Below, one piece after another: positions 34,171 through 43,706 of a DNA stretch of 64,000 bases (the stretch's first letter is position 1; each line of letters opens with the position of its first letter). The DNA is from Gemmatimonadetes bacterium T265 (GTDB lineage: Bacteria > Gemmatimonadota > Gemmatimonadetes > Gemmatimonadales > Gemmatimonadaceae), in assembly GCA_019973575.1 (NCBI GenBank), contig BPUI01000001.1, forward strand, positions 2,740,342-2,804,341, written 5' to 3'. Below the pieces are notes generated by a model. The model was given only the letters and a program-made list of their open reading frames with translations. It was not told where the DNA came from and searched no databases. Position numbers and translations under genes: made by a program.

Positions 34171-35703
34171 ATGCCCCTGGTCGACGGCCAGACGATCCGC
34201 ACGACGCTCCTGAGGGAGACGGCCGCGCAGCGCATCCTCGGCGGCGCGTCGCTCGACGCGGTGGGAGCCGCTCTGTTCGAGAAGGGGGTGCGCGGCCCGC
34301 GTGGGGGCAAGATGGGGCACGCGGCCCTACGCAACTTCCTCACGCACCCAGCGCTCATCGGTCACCTGGAGTACGCGGACAGCCCCGACGCGAATGGGGA
34401 ACGCGGCCGCCGCACTGTGAAGGCGAAGTGGGAGCCGATGGTCGACGTGGCGCTGCACGAGGAGGTGTCGAAGCGACTCGCCGGTCACACGCGCGCTGCC
34501 GCCCCGCGCCGCCGCCGGCGGCGCGACCTGTTCCCGATCACGCCCGCGTGCGCGCACTGCGGTGTCGAGTACAACGGGGGACGCCTGGCCGAGAAGCAGG
34601 GCGCGACGCGTGGGTACGTCCACGCGCAGCCCAAGGAGCGGATGGACCCGGAGGCGCACGCGCTGATGCACGCGCAGGGCTGCCGCGCGTGGTACGTGGA
34701 CGCGGAGGAGCTCGAGACCAAGATCAAGGACGTCGTCGTCGCTCAGCGCACGGGCGAGGACTTCACGGCGGAAGTGAGTGCGCTGATCCAGGAGCGCGAC
34801 GTCTTCCGCACGCATGCGGCGGACGCCGTCGCCGCGGCGGAGAAGGACGTCGCCTCCTCGAAGGCGGAGTACGGGGCGCTCGCGCGCACCGCTCAGCGGG
34901 TGGCGGCGCGCATGGGCGTGACCGGGGGGGAGGACGACGACGGGACGGACCCCCTCGCCGAGCAGATCGTCGCTGCCAAGCAGCGGCAGCGCGCCGCGGA
35001 AGCCGAACTCGAGAAGGCGCGCGATTTCGCCCGGTCCAAGGAGCGCGCGTGGGAGCGCCTCGAGAGCATCATCCACGAGTCGCGGAACCTCGCGGCGGCG
35101 TGGGACAGCGCTGGGCCGGAGGAGCGCCGCATCCTGCTCGATTACTGGGTCCTCGACGTGCTCATCGTGGTCGAGCCGATCCCCGGGATGAAGCGCGCCA
35201 ACCAGAAGACGGCCCTCGTCCGCCTCCGCAGCGCGCCCAACGCGCCGCGGCACTTCGAGCTCACGACCGGGAGCGCTCAGCGCTCCCGCGAGGACACGGC
35301 GTCGAGGGCGGAGCCCAGCTCCGCACGGACGCCCTCGTCGAGCTCCACTTCCAAGCGGTCGCGCAGGGCGGCGGCCGAGGCGGAGCCGCCCAGCCGCCCG
35401 AGCGCCCAGGCAGCGTGCGAGCGCACGAGCGGCTCGTCGTCGGACAACGCGGCGGCGAGCGACGGCACGTCGTTAGGGGAGCCCACGTTGCCGAGCACCA
35501 CGGCCGAGTTGCGCTTGAGCCCACGCAGCTTCGCGCGCTTCATCGGTGAGCCCTTGAACGCCGCGGAGAACTCGGACTGCGACATCGCGAGTAGAGTGCG
35601 TGCGAGGGTACTCGCGTCCTTGCCTAACAGCACGGAGCGGGGCGCGAACGCCGGCTCGGAAAGCGCCTTCGCGAACTTATGGTTGTACGGACAGACCTCC
35701 TGA
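34171..35703 (+). pseudogene. Large serine recombinase lacking its catalytic domain
   Basis: The frame begins within the recombinase domain (TAAQRILGGASLDAVGAALF, then GPRGGKMGHAALRNFLTHPA and LIGHLEYADS). It continues with a zinc-ribbon (CAHCGVEYNGGRL near residue 127, and a later cysteine in GCRAWYV) and a long coiled coil (about 195-320) with LDYWVLDVLIVVEPIPG. The N-terminal resolvase domain with the catalytic serine is missing, so it cannot recombine DNA. From about 35277 to the stop the frame is simply the antisense of queG, so the true C terminus was near 35270. Its placement against the queG 3' end suggests it belonged to an element integrated there. Confidence 0.75.
35269..35287. repeat. 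Dyad at the queG stop codon (candidate attachment site)
   Basis: GGGAGCGC and GCGCTCCC flank TCA (the queG stop on the minus strand). The left 13 bp, GGGAGCGCTCAGC, recur at 30260-30272 beside queG fragment copy 2. Serine integrases use short dyad sites; this is the natural candidate for the crossover region, although the fragment sizes differ. It could also act as a weak terminator. Confidence 0.4.
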
Positions 35704-36419
35704 CACACGTCGCACCCGTACAGCCGGTCGCCCACCCCCGCCCGCAGCCCCTCCGGGATCTCGCCCCGCTGCTCGATCGTCAGGTACGACACGCACCGCG
35801 CCGCGTCGAGCACCCGCGGCGCGACGAACGCGTCCGTCGGGCAGGCGTCGAGGCACCGCGTGCACGTCCCGCACCGGTCCGCCCCGAACGGCGCGCTCGG
35901 CGGGAGTTCGGCCGCGAGGACGAGCGCGCCGAGGACGAAGAACGAGCCGAGCCGCGGGTTGAGCAGGTTCGTGTTCTTGCCGAACCAGCCGAGCCCCGCG
36001 CGCCGCGCGAGGTCCCGCTCGAGGATCGGGCCGGTGTCGGCGTACGCCTTGCCGGGCACGCCTGCGCCTAACGTGTCGCCGAGCCAGGCGTGCAGCTCGC
36101 GCAGCCTCTCGACGATCACGTCGTGGTAGTCGCCGCCGCGCGCGTAGCGGGCGACGGGGCCGGCCGGCTCGCGCCCGCCGTAGTCGAGCGCGACGACCAC
36201 CGCGCTCGCCGCGCCCGCGTAGGGCAGGCGCGTGTCGCGCCGCTTCTCCGCACCCCGGGCGAGGTACGCCATCTCGCCCGCGTACCCGGCCGCGAGCCAG
36301 TCTTCGAACGCGCCGGCCGTCTCCGCCGGCCCGAGCCGCGCGAAGCCGACGAGGTCGAAGCCGAGTCCGTACGCCTGCGCCTCCAGCCGCCGCGCGAGCT
36401 CCTCCCCTACCACGGTCAT
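35277..36419 (-). CDS. queG: Epoxyqueuosine reductase
   Basis: The 380-residue enzyme reduces epoxyqueuosine to queuosine in tRNA, using cobalamin and two [4Fe-4S] clusters. The N-terminal part has GFDLVGFARLGPAE and GKAYADTGPILERDLA (catalytic Asp region), with AGLGWFGKNTNLL. The iron-sulfur motifs are CGTCTRCLDACPT (about 181-193) and CDVCQEVCPY (about 234-243). The C-terminal helical repeats contain SPMKRAKLRGLKRNSAVVLG. ATG 36419 overlaps the preceding small gene as ATGA. It is complete; two partial 3' copies occur at 30268 and 16720. Confidence 0.95.
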   Translation of the reverse strand: MTVVGEELARRLEAQAYGLGFDLVGFARLGPAETAGAFEDWLAAGYAGEMAYLARGAEKRRDTRLPYAGAASAVVVALDYGGREPAGPVARYARGGDYHDVIVERLRELHAWLGDTLGAGVPGKAYADTGPILERDLARRAGLGWFGKNTNLLNPRLGSFFVLGALVLAAELPPSAPFGADRCGTCTRCLDACPTDAFVAPRVLDAARCVSYLTIEQRGEIPEGLRAGVGDRLYGCDVCQEVCPYNHKFAKALSEPAFAPRSVLLGKDASTLARTLLAMSQSEFSAAFKGSPMKRAKLRGLKRNSAVVLGNVGSPNDVPSLAAALSDDEPLVRSHAAWALGRLGGSASAAALRDRLEVELDEGVRAELGSALDAVSSRER

Positions 36420-36664
36420 CGCTGTCGCCCGATCCAGCGCGCGTACCGCACCACCTCGTCCGGCGTGGGCAGTGCGTCTTCGTCGCCGTAGGCGGTCAGC
36501 ATCCGCCAGCGGACGTAGGGCATCGAGGGGACGGGGAGGAACGGCGCGCGCCGCCACCACGCTCGCCGGCGGAAGCGCCATCCCACGCGGAGCAGGTCGA
36601 CCGCGAGCGGCGGCCACGCCGCGGCGCGCAACGTGAGAGGGAGGAGAAGCCGGAGCCAACGCAC
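36416..36664 (-). CDS. Small hypothetical protein upstream of queG
   Basis: An 82-residue, tryptophan- and arginine-rich protein from GTG 36664: WLRLLLPLTLRAAAWPPLAV, then VPSMPYVRWRMLTAYGDEDA and EVVRYARWIGRQR. The first half may be a membrane-associated helix; the second looks like a folded conserved tail. The stop overlaps the queG start (ATGA), implying coupled translation. Function unknown. Confidence 0.6.
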   Translation of the reverse strand: MRWLRLLLPLTLRAAAWPPLAVDLLRVGWRFRRRAWWRRAPFLPVPSMPYVRWRMLTAYGDEDALPTPDEVVRYARWIGRQR

Positions 36665-36687
36665 GCCACAATCTCGCCCGCGCGGCC

Positions 36688-36951
36688 ATGTTCGACCAAG
36701 CACTCGCCTACCAGCTCGCGTCTCTCGTCGGCGCCGTGATGATCCTCGCGGCGTATGTCGCGTACCAGCGCGGCGGGCTCGGCCGCGAACACCGCCGCTA
36801 CAACGCGCTCAACTTTGTCGGCAGCGCGATCCTGGCCTGGGTCGCGGTGGTCGACCGCCGCTGGGGCTTCATCGTGCTCGAGGGGTCGTGGGCGCTGCTG
36901 TCGCTGCCGCCGCTGCTCCGGCCGCCGCGCGCCGGCGGACCGCACGCGTAG
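36688..36951 (+). CDS. CBU_0592-type small membrane protein
   Basis: An 87-residue protein with three hydrophobic helices: LASLVGAVMILAAYVAYQ, ALNFVGSAILAWVAVVD and GFIVLEGSWALLSLPPLL. This length and pattern match the CBU_0592/permease-like family of unknown function. It is divergent from the small gene and queG. Confidence 0.75.
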   Translation: MFDQALAYQLASLVGAVMILAAYVAYQRGGLGREHRRYNALNFVGSAILAWVAVVDRRWGFIVLEGSWALLSLPPLLRPPRAGGPHA

Positions 36952-36981
36952 TGCCGGCCGGCGTGATCGTGGGGACAACAC

Positions 36982-37013
36982 GAAAGGCCCGCGGCAGCGC
37001 GCCACGGGCCTTC
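36982..37013 (-). terminator. Terminator after rpsU copy 2
   Basis: GGCCCG (36986-36991) pairs with CGGGCC (37005-37010), extended by GGC/GCC inside one mismatch. On the minus strand the stem is followed by TTTCGTGTT. It lies 19 bp past the rpsU stop. Confidence 0.75.
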
Positions 37014-37032
37014 GGGAACGACGGCGGTTCGC

Positions 37033-37221
37033 TCAGACGCGCGTCGGCTTGCGCTTGCGGCGCCGCGCGGCGGCGGACTTGAGCTGGCGCGCCTCGCTCG
37101 GCTTCACGTAGTGGCGCTTGCGGCGCAGCTCCTGGAGGATGCCGGCCTGCGTCACCTTCTTCTTGAACCGCTTGAGCGCCCAGTCGAGCCGGTCGCTTTC
37201 TTCGAGCCGCACTTCGATCAT
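37033..37221 (-). CDS. rpsU: 30S ribosomal protein S21, copy 2
   Basis: The 62-residue product begins MIEVRLEESDRLDWALKRFK and ends RHYVKPSEARQLKSAAARRR plus KRKPTRV. It is clearly homologous to the copy at 14947-15147 but differs at many positions (roughly two-thirds identical by eye). Having two S21 paralogues suggests ribosomes of different composition. It stands alone with its own terminator. Confidence 0.93.
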   Translation of the reverse strand: MIEVRLEESDRLDWALKRFKKKVTQAGILQELRRKRHYVKPSEARQLKSAAARRRKRKPTRV

Positions 37222-37616
37222 CGAGTCTCTGCTCCTGACGTGGGGCGCTCCCACGATCGGCCGGGGTGGCCGGGGTCGGGGCGACGCGTGGGCCGTTTCC
37301 GGCCGCACGGGTGCCGGACCAGCTCAGATCGGGGGGATGCCGCAGGGCGGCGTGGGCGGATGCCCGTGAACCATGCAAGATATGGCGTGAGGGGGCGATT
37401 GCAACTGGGGGTGGCGCTGGCGCTGTTGGTCGGGCGCTGTTGATGCTGCGCTGTTACTGGCGCGCTGTTAGAACGGCGCGGTTGGAACCGCGCTGCCCCC
37501 AGCTGGCTCGGGCCGCCGGATCAACAGCGTCGTACCAACAGCGCAGCATCAACAGCGCTTCACCAACAGCGTGGGATCAACAGCGCCGTCCCACCCGCCC
37601 CATCACCCCCAATTCC
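37222..37616. other. Intergenic region with palindromic repeat array
   Basis: About 395 bp between the rpsU start and the MFS stop. The right half is the 14-bp repeat array (37414-37592). The left half should hold the rpsU promoter; nothing else stands out. Confidence 0.4.
37414..37592. repeat. Head-to-head array of 14-bp repeats
   Basis: Left arm: about six 14-bp units ending in GCGCTGTT, from 37414 to 37497 (for example GGTCGGGCGCTGTT at 37428 and GATGCTGCGCTGTT at 37442). Right arm: five units beginning AACAGCG at 37523, 37537, 37551, 37565 and 37579, in the opposite orientation. The arms can fold into a long imperfect hairpin. It lies just after the stop of the MFS gene, so it may end that operon's transcript. 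The same unit recurs inside the ATPase gene at 41627-41682. Confidence 0.85.
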
Positions 37617-38897
37617 TCACCCCGCCGCCGCCTGCGGCCGGCGGGGCACGTAGCTCTCCAGATCAAACCCCAGCAACAACGTCGACGCCACCACGACCGC
37701 CGCGATCACGAACGGGACCCCTACCCCCAGCCGGTCGAACGCGAACCCCGCCACGACCGGAAAGAGCGCCCGCGACGCCCCGCCGAACGTCTGCTGGACG
37801 CCCATGTACAACCCGCGCTCGCCCCCCGCGACGACGCGCGAGAGCATCGCCGTCACGCACGGGAAGGTGAACGCGGCGCCGAGCGGCATGAGCGCGACCG
37901 CGATCGCGAGCTGCCAGAGCGCGTGCGTCAGCGGCAGCGTGCCGAGCCCGAGGACGAGCAGCACGATCCCGAGCCGCGAGAGCCGCGCCTCGCCGAAGCG
38001 GTCGATCATCCAGCTCAGCAGGAAGGCGCGCGTGACGACCGAGAGCACGCCGACGTAGGCGAAGAAGTAGCCGATCGTCGTCGCGGTCACGCCGTAGCGG
38101 GTCGCGAGGAAGAGTGCGAGGATCGAGTTCACGCCCTGGAAGGCGCCGATCGCCACGGCGTAGATCCAGATGAGCCGCGACGCGGACTCGGCCGGGTGCG
38201 TGACGACGCGGACGACCGCCTCGCCGGAGCGGCGCGGCGCGGCCTCGCCCTTCTGGGCGCCCGCAGTCCCCGGCTCGCGCGCCTCCTTCAGGTACGTCCA
38301 CGCGAAGACGATGTTGACCGTGCAGAGCGCGGCCGCGATGAGCCCCGGCGCCTTGTGGCTCACGTGCGACGACCACGACCCGATCACCGGGCCTAACGCG
38401 ACGCCCGCGTTGGTCGCCGCCGAGAGCCAGCCGAGCGACTTGGCCCGGTCCTCGGGGCGGGTGGCGTCGGCGACGTACGCCTGGATCACGCCCGTCGTCC
38501 CGCCCCCCGCGCCCTGCACGAGCCGCGAGACGAACAGCAGGACGAGCGAGGTCGCGAAGCCGAAGATCACGTACGCGGCCGCCGACGCGGCGAGCGCGAT
38601 GACGAGCGCGGGCCGCCGGCCGTAGCGGTCCGAGAAGCGGCCCCAGAGCGGCGCACTCACGAGCTGGGCGACCGTGAACGCGCTCACCAGGAGCGCCGTG
38701 ATCTGCCCGACGCCGAGGTGGTAGCCGCCGACGTCGAACCCCCCGCCGCCCAACGCCTTGACGTAGAACGGCAGCAGCGGGATGACCATCAGCACGCCGA
38801 TCATGTCGACGAACGCCGTAATCATCAGGATCACGAGCTTGCCGAGGTCCGAGCGCGTCGTCGACGGCGCGGAAGGACGGGCCGCGGACGCGCTCAC
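37617..38897 (-). CDS. MFS transporter (TetA-like)
   Basis: The 426-residue protein has twelve hydrophobic segments. The first reads LVILMITAFVDMIGVLMVIP, and the loop 2-3 motif GRFSDRYGRRPAL is the MFS signature. It resembles drug-efflux members of the TetA/MdtG type; the substrate is unknown. The GTG start at 38897 overlaps the permease stop as GTGA, placing it last in the BmpA-type ABC operon. Fusion of an importer operon with a likely exporter suggests nucleoside salvage or analogue efflux, which is inference. Confidence 0.88.
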   Translation of the reverse strand: MSASAARPSAPSTTRSDLGKLVILMITAFVDMIGVLMVIPLLPFYVKALGGGGFDVGGYHLGVGQITALLVSAFTVAQLVSAPLWGRFSDRYGRRPALVIALAASAAAYVIFGFATSLVLLFVSRLVQGAGGGTTGVIQAYVADATRPEDRAKSLGWLSAATNAGVALGPVIGSWSSHVSHKAPGLIAAALCTVNIVFAWTYLKEAREPGTAGAQKGEAAPRRSGEAVVRVVTHPAESASRLIWIYAVAIGAFQGVNSILALFLATRYGVTATTIGYFFAYVGVLSVVTRAFLLSWMIDRFGEARLSRLGIVLLVLGLGTLPLTHALWQLAIAVALMPLGAAFTFPCVTAMLSRVVAGGERGLYMGVQQTFGGASRALFPVVAGFAFDRLGVGVPFVIAAVVVASTLLLGFDLESYVPRRPQAAAG

Positions 38898-39745
38898 GCG
38901 GACCTGCCCAGCCCGGCGGGGGGCGTTGCGTGGCCGACGACGCCGGCGAGTGCGACGATGGTGAGCACGTATGGGATCATTTCGACGAATTGCGAGGGGA
39001 CGAGCTGCGCGCCTTGCAGTTGGATTTCGAACGCCTCGGCCGCCGCGAAGAGCACGCAGGCGAGCGCGACGCGCCGCGGGTCCCAGCGCCCGAAGATCAC
39101 CGCCGCGAGCGCGATGAAGCCGCGCCCGGCCGTCATGCCGTCGGTGAACTGGTGCTGGTCGAGCGCGAGGTAGGCGCCGGCGAGCCCGGCCAGAACGCCG
39201 GAGAGCGCCACCGCGATCCACCGCACGCGCGCGACGGGCACGCCGAGCGTCGTCGCGGCCTCGGGCTTCTCGCCGACGGCGCGTACGCGGAGGCCGAACG
39301 GGGTGCGGTAGAGCAGCCAGGCGACGGCCGGCAGCGTCGCGAGCCCGATCCAGACCACGGGATTGGTGAGGTCGCCGTCGAACCCGGGCACGCGCGGCGA
39401 GTTGCTGGAGCTGTCGAACGCGAAGCGGAGAAAGAACCGCGTCGCGCCGACGGCGAGCAGGTTGAGCGCGATGCCGACGACGACCTGGTCGGCGCGGTAG
39501 CGCACGGCCGCGAGCGCGAGCAGCAACGCGACCAGCACGCCACCCACGACGCCACACAGCACGCCGATCCACGGCGACCCGAACGCGTGACTCCCCGTCG
39601 CGGCCCCGAACGCGCCCGCGAGCATGAACCCCTCGAGCGCGAGGGCGACGACCCCCGCGCGCTCGCTCATCACGCCCCCCGCGGCCGCCAGGAGGTAGGG
39701 GACGACGATGCGGAGCGTCAGGGCGAGGAACGCGAGGACGATCAC
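38894..39745 (-). CDS. ABC transporter permease, BmpA-type importer (NupQ-like)
   Basis: The 283-residue membrane protein has about eight hydrophobic segments and the motif MSERAGVVALALEGFMLAGA, plus GEKPEAATTLGVPVARVRW, the cytoplasmic loop that contacts the ATPase. This is the shorter of the two permeases in simple-sugar/nucleoside importers. GTG 39745 overlaps the stop of the other permease (GTGA), and its stop overlaps the MFS start. Confidence 0.9.
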   Translation of the reverse strand: MIVLAFLALTLRIVVPYLLAAAGGVMSERAGVVALALEGFMLAGAFGAATGSHAFGSPWIGVLCGVVGGVLVALLLALAAVRYRADQVVVGIALNLLAVGATRFFLRFAFDSSSNSPRVPGFDGDLTNPVVWIGLATLPAVAWLLYRTPFGLRVRAVGEKPEAATTLGVPVARVRWIAVALSGVLAGLAGAYLALDQHQFTDGMTAGRGFIALAAVIFGRWDPRRVALACVLFAAAEAFEIQLQGAQLVPSQFVEMIPYVLTIVALAGVVGHATPPAGLGRSA

Positions 39746-40823
39746 GCGCGCACCCGCGAGGCCGAGCGGAGCACGCGGCGCACTTCGGGCACCGACGTCA
39801 CGACGGCGAGGATGACGACCGCCTGCAGCACGTCGACCATCTGCTTCGGGACGAGCGCGTTGACCGCGAGCCCGCCCTGCGAGAGCGTGGCGAACAGCAG
39901 TGCGGCGAGGAGCACCCCCGCCGGGTGGTTGCGCCCGACGAGCGCGACCGCGATCCCGAGGAAGCCTGAGCCGGTCGCGAACCCTTCCTCGTAGTAGTGC
40001 TTGTAGCCGAGCACGTAGTTGAGTCCCCCGAGCCCGGCGAGCGCGCCGGAGAGCGCCATCGCGCCGACCCAGACGCGCCCCACGTGCACGCCGCCGTACT
40101 CCGCGGCCTCGGGCTGCAGGCCGACCGCGCGCAACTCGTAGCCGGCGCGGGTGCGAAAGAGGATCCACCAGAGCGCGGCCGCCGCGAGCAGCGCGACGAC
40201 GAACGCCGCGTTCGCGGCCGAGCCGTGGAAGACCGCCCAGACGTCGCTCAGGCGGGGCAGGGTGCCGGCGTGCATGTCCGGCGTGTGCAGCGTCTCGGGC
40301 ACGTGGAGGTGCGCCGCGACGACGTAGTTGAGCGCGGCGAGCACGACGAAGTTGAGCATGATCGTCACGATCACCTCGCTCGCGCCGAAGCGCGCGCGGA
40401 GCCAGCCCGGGAGCGCGCCGACCAGCCCCCCGCCGACCATGGACGCGAGCACGCAGACGGGCACGGCGAGCAGCCCCGGCGTCCCGAGCGGGAGGGCGAG
40501 GCCGGCGAGCGCCGCCGCGAAGCCGCCGACCGCGAGCTGGCTCTCCGCGCCGACGTTGAAGAGTCCCGCGCGGGCCGCGGCGGCGAAGGCGAGCCCCGTG
40601 CAGGCGAGCGTGGTCGCCTTGTAGAGCACCTGGCCGAAGCCGTACGCGTTCCCCCACGTGCCGTCGAGCAGCAGCCGGTAGACGCTCCCCGGCGCCTGGC
40701 CGAAGACGAGGATCAGCACGTCGCCGACGAGCAGGGCGATGAGCAGCGCGACGAACGGTGGCAGGACACCCTCGAGCCAGCGCGCCGCGTCGGCGCGCGG
40801 CGACTGGGCGCCCGCCGGCCCGG

Positions 40824-40827
<4 letters not shown>
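39742..40827 (-). CDS. ABC transporter permease, BmpA-type importer (NupP-like)
   Basis: The 361-residue membrane protein is the larger permease. It has an N-terminal helix (VALLIALLVGDVLILVFG), the motif ARAGLFNVGAESQLAVGGFA and the coupling loop VGLQPEAAEYGGVHVGRV. It forms the channel with the adjacent permease. The GTG start overlaps the ATPase stop (GTGA). Confidence 0.9.
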
Positions 40828-42598
<1,771 letters not shown>

Positions 42599-42602
<4 letters not shown>

Positions 42603-43636
42603 CGCGCGCTCGGCACCGCGATCTGCCCGGCGATGATGGAGTCGCGGAGCCCGGCTAGCCGCGCGCGCGCCGGCGGCGGGATCAGCCGCGCGTTGTGCGC
42701 GTCCTCGACGAGGTAGACGCCGTGCTCCTTCAGCCCGAACTGCCGCACGCCGCCGCGGAAGTCGCCGTCGTGCACGCGCTGGATCGCGTCGAACACCGCC
42801 GCGTCGACGCCCTTGACCATCGACGTGAGCACGTACCCCGGCGCCTCCGCGTACTGGTCGGCGTCGACGCCGACCGCGAGCTTGCCTGCCTGGCGCGCGG
42901 CCTCGAACACGCCCAGCCCCGTCGAGCCGGAGGCGTGGAAGATCACGTTGACGCCGCTGTTGTACTGCGAGAGCGCGAGCTCCTTGCCGCGCCCCGGATT
43001 ACGGAACGCTTCGGGGGTCACGCCCGCGTACTGCGCGACGACCTGGCACGCGGGGCACACGTGCAGGACGCCGGCGCGGTAGCCGGCCTCGAACTTGTGG
43101 ATGAGCGGGATGTCCATCCCGCCGACGAAGCCCACCTTCGGCGAGCCGCCGACGAGCGCGGCGAGCGCGCCGGCCAGGAACGCCCCCTGCTCCTCGCGGA
43201 ACTTGAGCGCCTCGAGGTTGGGCGGGGGCGGCACCGGGTTGCCCTGCTTGTCAGTCGCGATCGCGTAATCGACGCCGGCGAAGTGCGTGCGCGGGTACTC
43301 CTTCGCGAGCTGCGTCAGGTCGTCGCTGAAGATGAAGCCGACGCCGACGACGAGGTCCATCCCCTCGGCCGCGAGCAGCCGCAGCCCCGCCTCGCGGTCG
43401 GAGCCCTCGCCCGGCTCCACGTAGCGGACGCGGGCGCCTAACGTGCGGGCGGCCCGGGTCGCGCCGAGGTAGGCGCCGTCGTTGAACGACTTGTCGCCGC
43501 GGCCTCCGACGTCGAAGACGACGCCGACGTCGAGCCCCGGGCCCGCGGGCGGCACCGCGGCGCCGGACGGACGCACGAAGAGCAACGCGAGGTGCGCCGC
43601 GAGGAGCGCGCCGACGAGGAGGAGCAGCTTGCGCAT
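42599..43636 (-). CDS. BmpA-family substrate-binding protein
   Basis: The 345-residue protein opens with a hydrophobic signal segment (MRKLLLLVGALLAAHLALLF). The BMP-type periplasmic fold follows: DVGVVFDVGGRGDKSFNDGA, VVGVGFIFSDDLTQLAKEYP, GFVGGMDIPLIHKFEAGY and VIFHASGSTGLGVFEAA. Family members bind nucleosides. No lipobox cysteine is seen, so it is released or held by its uncleaved signal segment. It is the first gene of the operon, ATGA-coupled to the ATPase. Confidence 0.92.
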
Positions 43637-43661
43637 CGGAGCGGCGGGGGCCGAAACGAAA

Positions 43662-43695
43662 GCGGGGGGGAGGCGACGGATCGCCTCCCCCCCGC
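43662..43695 (-). terminator. Strong intrinsic terminator after the TPR gene
   Basis: A perfect 15-bp stem, GCGGGGGGGAGGCGA (43662-43676) with its complement (43681-43695), around CGGA. On the minus strand it is followed by TTTCGTTTCG. It separates the TPR gene from the BmpA operon, whose promoter must then lie in the 25 bp left or overlap the hairpin. Confidence 0.85.
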
Positions 43696-43706
43696 CGGCG
43701 TCGCGG

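Noticed and set aside
35277-35703. Genuine C-terminal domain of the serine recombinase
   Set aside because: This part is the antisense of the conserved queG 3' end and has low-complexity composition; it is run-on translation.
37414-37592. CRISPR array
   Set aside because: Units are 14 bp with no unique spacers of constant length, and the two halves face each other; no cas genes are present.
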